Below the pieces are notes generated by a model that had not been told where the DNA came from, did no database searches, and worked only from the letters and a program-made list of their open reading frames with translations. From positions 1,369,001 to 1,433,000 of the forward strand of contig NC_080045.1 in the NCBI RefSeq assembly GCF_012489685.1: a stretch of DNA of 64,000 nucleotides. Reading direction: 5' to 3'. A program made the translations under genes and the position numbers. This stretch comes from Lotus japonicus. Lineage: Eukaryota > Streptophyta > Magnoliopsida > Fabales > Fabaceae. Below are positions 58,414-64,000 of this stretch, in pieces (position 1 is the stretch's first letter; every line of letters starts with the position of its first letter).

Positions 58414-58863
58414 TCAAATGTTAGTTATCATTGTGTAGGGTTCAAATATAGGTGGCTTTTGAAAGTTGTTTGGGAGTTGTATTGTTTTCAGTGCCAGCGA
58501 GTAAGGAGTTAGAAAAGGAAGGATCTCAACATCTATGTCAAGACGCAGCATATCCATCATGTTTCCTATAAGAGCAATTGTATGAGCCTGAATAATGTTT
58601 TGACGAATGGTGGGAACGTCTTGGCGATTCCTTTGATTATGGGACATATACATATGTGTTATCTTCTGGATACGTCTCTGAATGGCTGCGTTGCCCGCAT
58701 GGACAGGAAGAGATTGTGCTTGGGTAACAAGCAAGGTTATGCTTGCATAGTGGGAGGAGGTTGCGCTTGCACCACAATGTGCACGTTCTGGGGCAACAAT
58801 GGTTGCATAAGGACCTTGTTGACTGGCTAAAGCACTGCCAATATCCAGTTGCACTACATACAC
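58414..58863 (-). CDS. 149-codon ORF, unknown, possibly a relic
   Basis: The product contains QRRIQKITHMYMSHNQRNRQD and LDIDVEILPFLTPYSLALK; the rest is unremarkable. No match to a family I know, and no promoter or leader was evident. It may be an exon fragment of a transposon or of a degraded gene, or chance. Confidence 0.25.
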   Translation of the reverse strand: MYVVQLDIGSALASQQGPYATIVAPERAHCGASATSSHYASITLLVTQAQSLPVHAGNAAIQRRIQKITHMYMSHNQRNRQDVPTIRQNIIQAHTIALIGNMMDMLRLDIDVEILPFLTPYSLALKTIQLPNNFQKPPIFEPYTMITNI

Positions 58864-59435
58864 CTATGGAAATGACTACTCATTCGTGAAGATTACATGA
58901 ACAAATGCTTGAATGAAAACGTTACGTAATATTAAAAATAAGCATTGAAAATTAAGCAGCATTCTCAATCGTATCAATTTCTCTTGTAAAGTGTTTTGGG
59001 GTCTAACATGTCTATAGGATACACTTTGCGAATGCCTTAGTGAAGCAATATTGACTTAGACAATCTAATTTTTAGGTAACAACACCCCTTTTTTCTATTG
59101 TAGTCAAGACCTTGGACTCTGTTCAATTCAATGAAATTCTGCTTGGTAAAAACAAAATGTTATGGGAGTCTATGAGGGAATGTCAAGTATGGAATATATA
59201 CAATTATGAGGGTGGATAAGCTATTTTATATTTTACGTTTAGATGAGCTGATTCTTGATTTATCTACAAAATAAATATTATTATTCTAAGCTGTCTTTTT
59301 AAAAATCCTAGTTGGTAAATAAACCATCAGCAGCAATGCAGCATGTCACTAACGTTTTGTTTTATCCAATAGTTTAGAAGTGTTTTCACTTCGATCTACC
59401 ATTTTTCCAAAAAGTAATCATTTAATTGAGTTAGA
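58864..59435. other. Intergenic DNA, nothing recognised
   Basis: AT-rich sequence without a long ORF, repeat or RNA-gene signature. Confidence 0.6.
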
Positions 59436-59439
59436 TTGT

Positions 59440-59578
59440 ATTTTTGTACACATTTTTTTATAGATAAATGTTAGTAAATTAATTCATCCTCCGGATTTGA
59501 ACCCGGAACTCTTCACTCTTCATCTCGTTCAACTCTTATGACTCTAACTCTTACCCCTTGAGCTATCTTTTGATGACA
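59440..59578 (-). mobile_element. tRNA-derived SINE
   Basis: On the reverse strand a Pol III A box TAGCTCAAGGGG (59554-59565) and B box GGTTCAAATCC (59493-59503) stand in the right order, about 50 nt apart. After the B box come about 50 nt and an A-rich tail (TCTATAAAAAAATG). The flanks TTGTATGCACAT and TTTGTACACAT may be a decayed target duplication. Not a tRNA gene: no acceptor stem or anticodon arm. Confidence 0.6.
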
Positions 59579-59668
59579 TATTGTATGCACATGAAAACTA
59601 ATCCTGACAAATAGAAGCAAAGATGAAAAACAAAAACTTGGTTAAGGTGTGGGACCAGTGTGCCCTTA

Positions 59669-60341
59669 GACCAAGTGCAATGGTGGTGTTGAGAGGAGAG
59701 TTGAGGTAGTTGATAGGGTGTAGTGGTGTTGAGAGTTGTGTTGAAGATGAGGTGGAGGAGAGAAGGTGTTGAGAGTTCTCAACATGTTGAGAGGGGGTAA
59801 CCGGTGTCATGTGGCGCGTTCTGCTTCGTTGTCCGGATTTTTATCATCTTAATCTTTTGAACTCAATTATTTCATTGCAAAAAAAATTTTCTGGAAGTTT
59901 TTTTTAACCAAAATTCATGATTTTTTTTTCCTCTATAAACAGAGACTTGGTTCGTTTTATTTGGACACAGAAAAAAAAACCAAGTTTTTCACTATTTTTA
60001 TTATCTTTCTATTAGCCTATGTTTTGAAATGGATCACGACAATAAAATAAAATAAGTTAAGGAAATAAAATAAATTATTGTCTATATTTTAAAAAAATGA
60101 TTAAATTGTTAAGTGTTTATTGTTTTAATTTAATTTAAATCGATAATTGTAATTTTATGTAAATCATAAAAATAAAAATATAATAAAAAAGTGGTGGGGT
60201 AGGGTGTTCGTGTTGAATGAAAAACCATTGGAGTGGATAAAAGTTGAATGAGTATTAAATTAGAGAGAGAAACTGATGTGGAGTATTAGCAACAGAAAAA
60301 GTGGTGTTGAGGTTGAGGGTGTTGAACCATTATAAATGGTC
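59669..60341. mobile_element. Tourist/PIF-Harbinger-like MITE, copy 2 (673 bp)
   Basis: Terminal inverted repeats GACCAAGTGCAATGG and CCATTATAAATGGTC with TSD TTA at 59666-59668 and 60342-60344. The interior is homologous to copy 1 (the TTGTTAAGTGTTTATTG and AAAAAGTGGTGGGGTAGG blocks) but holds an extra 100-150 bp near 59925-60060. It lies 175 bp upstream of the tubulin TATA box. Confidence 0.8.
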
Positions 60342-60344
60342 TTA

Positions 60345-60606
60345 GTTATAAATGGTCTTAGTTGAAGGGTGGAACACATGAAAGAACCGCTGGCCTGCCA
60401 TACTTAAATAAACAAAATTCCCATATTGCCCTCCCATTATTACCCTTCCAACATTAACCTCCCACCCCTTACCACTTTCTATTTACCCCTCTCACAACCC
60501 CTTCCCACAACCACACTATAAATACAAATCAGTAACCACCATCATTTTCTCCCTCCCAAACCAAAATCTCAAACTCAATCATCATCACCACCATCGTAAC
60601 AGAAGC
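60345..60606 (+). promoter_or_regulatory. Core promoter and leader of the beta-tubulin gene
   Basis: C-rich, CCCTCCCATT-type upstream DNA, a TATAAATA box at 60517-60524, then about 80 bp of pyrimidine/adenine-rich leader to the ATG at 60607. A start near 60548 would fit usual plant TATA spacing (inference). Confidence 0.75.
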
Positions 60607-63438
<2,832 letters not shown>

Positions 63439-64000
63439 TTGAACCTGAATGTACCAGAACCAAAACCTGAACAAACTTTGGTACTACCTAAGTGATAATC
63501 CACGTCGAAAATTAGTTACATTACCAAATTTGAGACTGCTCATGCATCTATATGGCTATCTGTAATTGTTCAATTCTCCTTGTTTTTCCATAATTTTGGT
63601 GATTTTTATTTCCTCTTCAGCTTGAATTGTTTGAAATGCACCCGCAGACAAAATGATGTTTGATTGTTCTATACTTAATGTAAGTGTATGAATAAGAAGT
63701 CGTCTTATCTAGAATTCTAGATGGTGGGCAATATTCACTTAAATTAAGCGTGTTTGATTCCGGGGATTCAGGGTTCTACCATGGAAAGTTTCATAATCAC
63801 TTATATAGAGAACTTTATAAAGTGAACTTGATGGGGCTAGCGTGTTCTGGATTGTGTGACCTCTACCGATTGAAAACACACTACTAAAAGGTGAAAGTCG
63901 TGTCCCTTACTCATACATGAGATGCAGAATATGAATATGCATCATTTTGAGAGATAAGGTAAGAGCACTAATTCATGATTAAAGGAATTGACTGATGCAC
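63439..64000 (+). other. 3' UTR and downstream flank of the beta-tubulin gene
   Basis: No ORF. AATAAG at 63690-63695, in a T-rich setting with TTAATGTAAGTGTATG upstream, is a possible polyadenylation signal. Nothing else was recognised to the end of the window. Confidence 0.55.

Overview
The window is nuclear DNA from a flowering plant, most likely a eudicot and probably a legume. The reasons are a spliced plant beta-tubulin gene at the right end, Ty1/copia Sirevirus (SIRE/Maximus-type) elements with initiator-Met tRNA primer sites, and very long Ty3/gypsy Tekay/Del-type LTRs. The species cannot be named from the sequence. Almost everything left of about 56.85 kb is a nest of retrotransposons inside a 179-bp tandem satellite. 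The unique, gene-bearing DNA starts only after that.

Layout. (1) 1-16418: right part of a Tekay-like element. Its 5' LTR (1-51 plus 9906-10876) is split by a young Sirevirus, copy A (52-9900, TSD TACCT). Its internal region (10877-11404) is a deletion remnant and its 3' LTR (11405-16418) is 5.0 kb. (2) 16419-19181: satellite. (3) 19182-31669: Sirevirus copy B, reverse strand, TSD AATGA, with a foreign 410-bp inverted-repeat block fused to its 3' end. (4) 31670-32754: satellite. (5) 32755-52862: older Sirevirus copy C, forward strand, TSD TTTTC. Its pol is interrupted by two reverse-strand solo LTRs, 36435-41145 (TSD GTTTG) and 42351-45681 (TSD GGAAG). (6) 52863-56850: satellite, then its edge. 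(7) 56851-60600: intergenic DNA with two related Tourist/Harbinger-like MITEs and a tRNA-derived SINE. (8) 60607-63438: a complete three-exon beta-tubulin gene with a TATA box at 60517.

How the parts work together. Each Sirevirus is ordered LTR, PBS, gag, pol (protease, integrase, reverse transcriptase, RNase H), a long third ORF ('env-like'), polypurine tracts, LTR. Copy A keeps an open pol but has broken gag and third ORF. Copy B keeps gag and the third ORF but has a broken pol. Copy C keeps only the third ORF. Between the third ORF and the 3' LTR, B and C carry a small gene on the opposite strand. It has 130 codons ancestrally, its own TATA box, and about 72% protein identity between the copies. 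This convergent gene is the most interesting unexplained feature. The other main oddities are the chimeric 3' end of copy B, a conserved 113-nt gag/pol overlap in a shifted frame, near-identical satellite target positions for B and C, and mosaic Tekay LTRs.

Relative ages come from LTR pairs read by eye: A's LTRs look identical, B's differ at about three sites, the Tekay pair at about a dozen sites per kb, and C's at many sites plus a 44-bp deletion. All homology calls rest on motif recognition, not on database searches.
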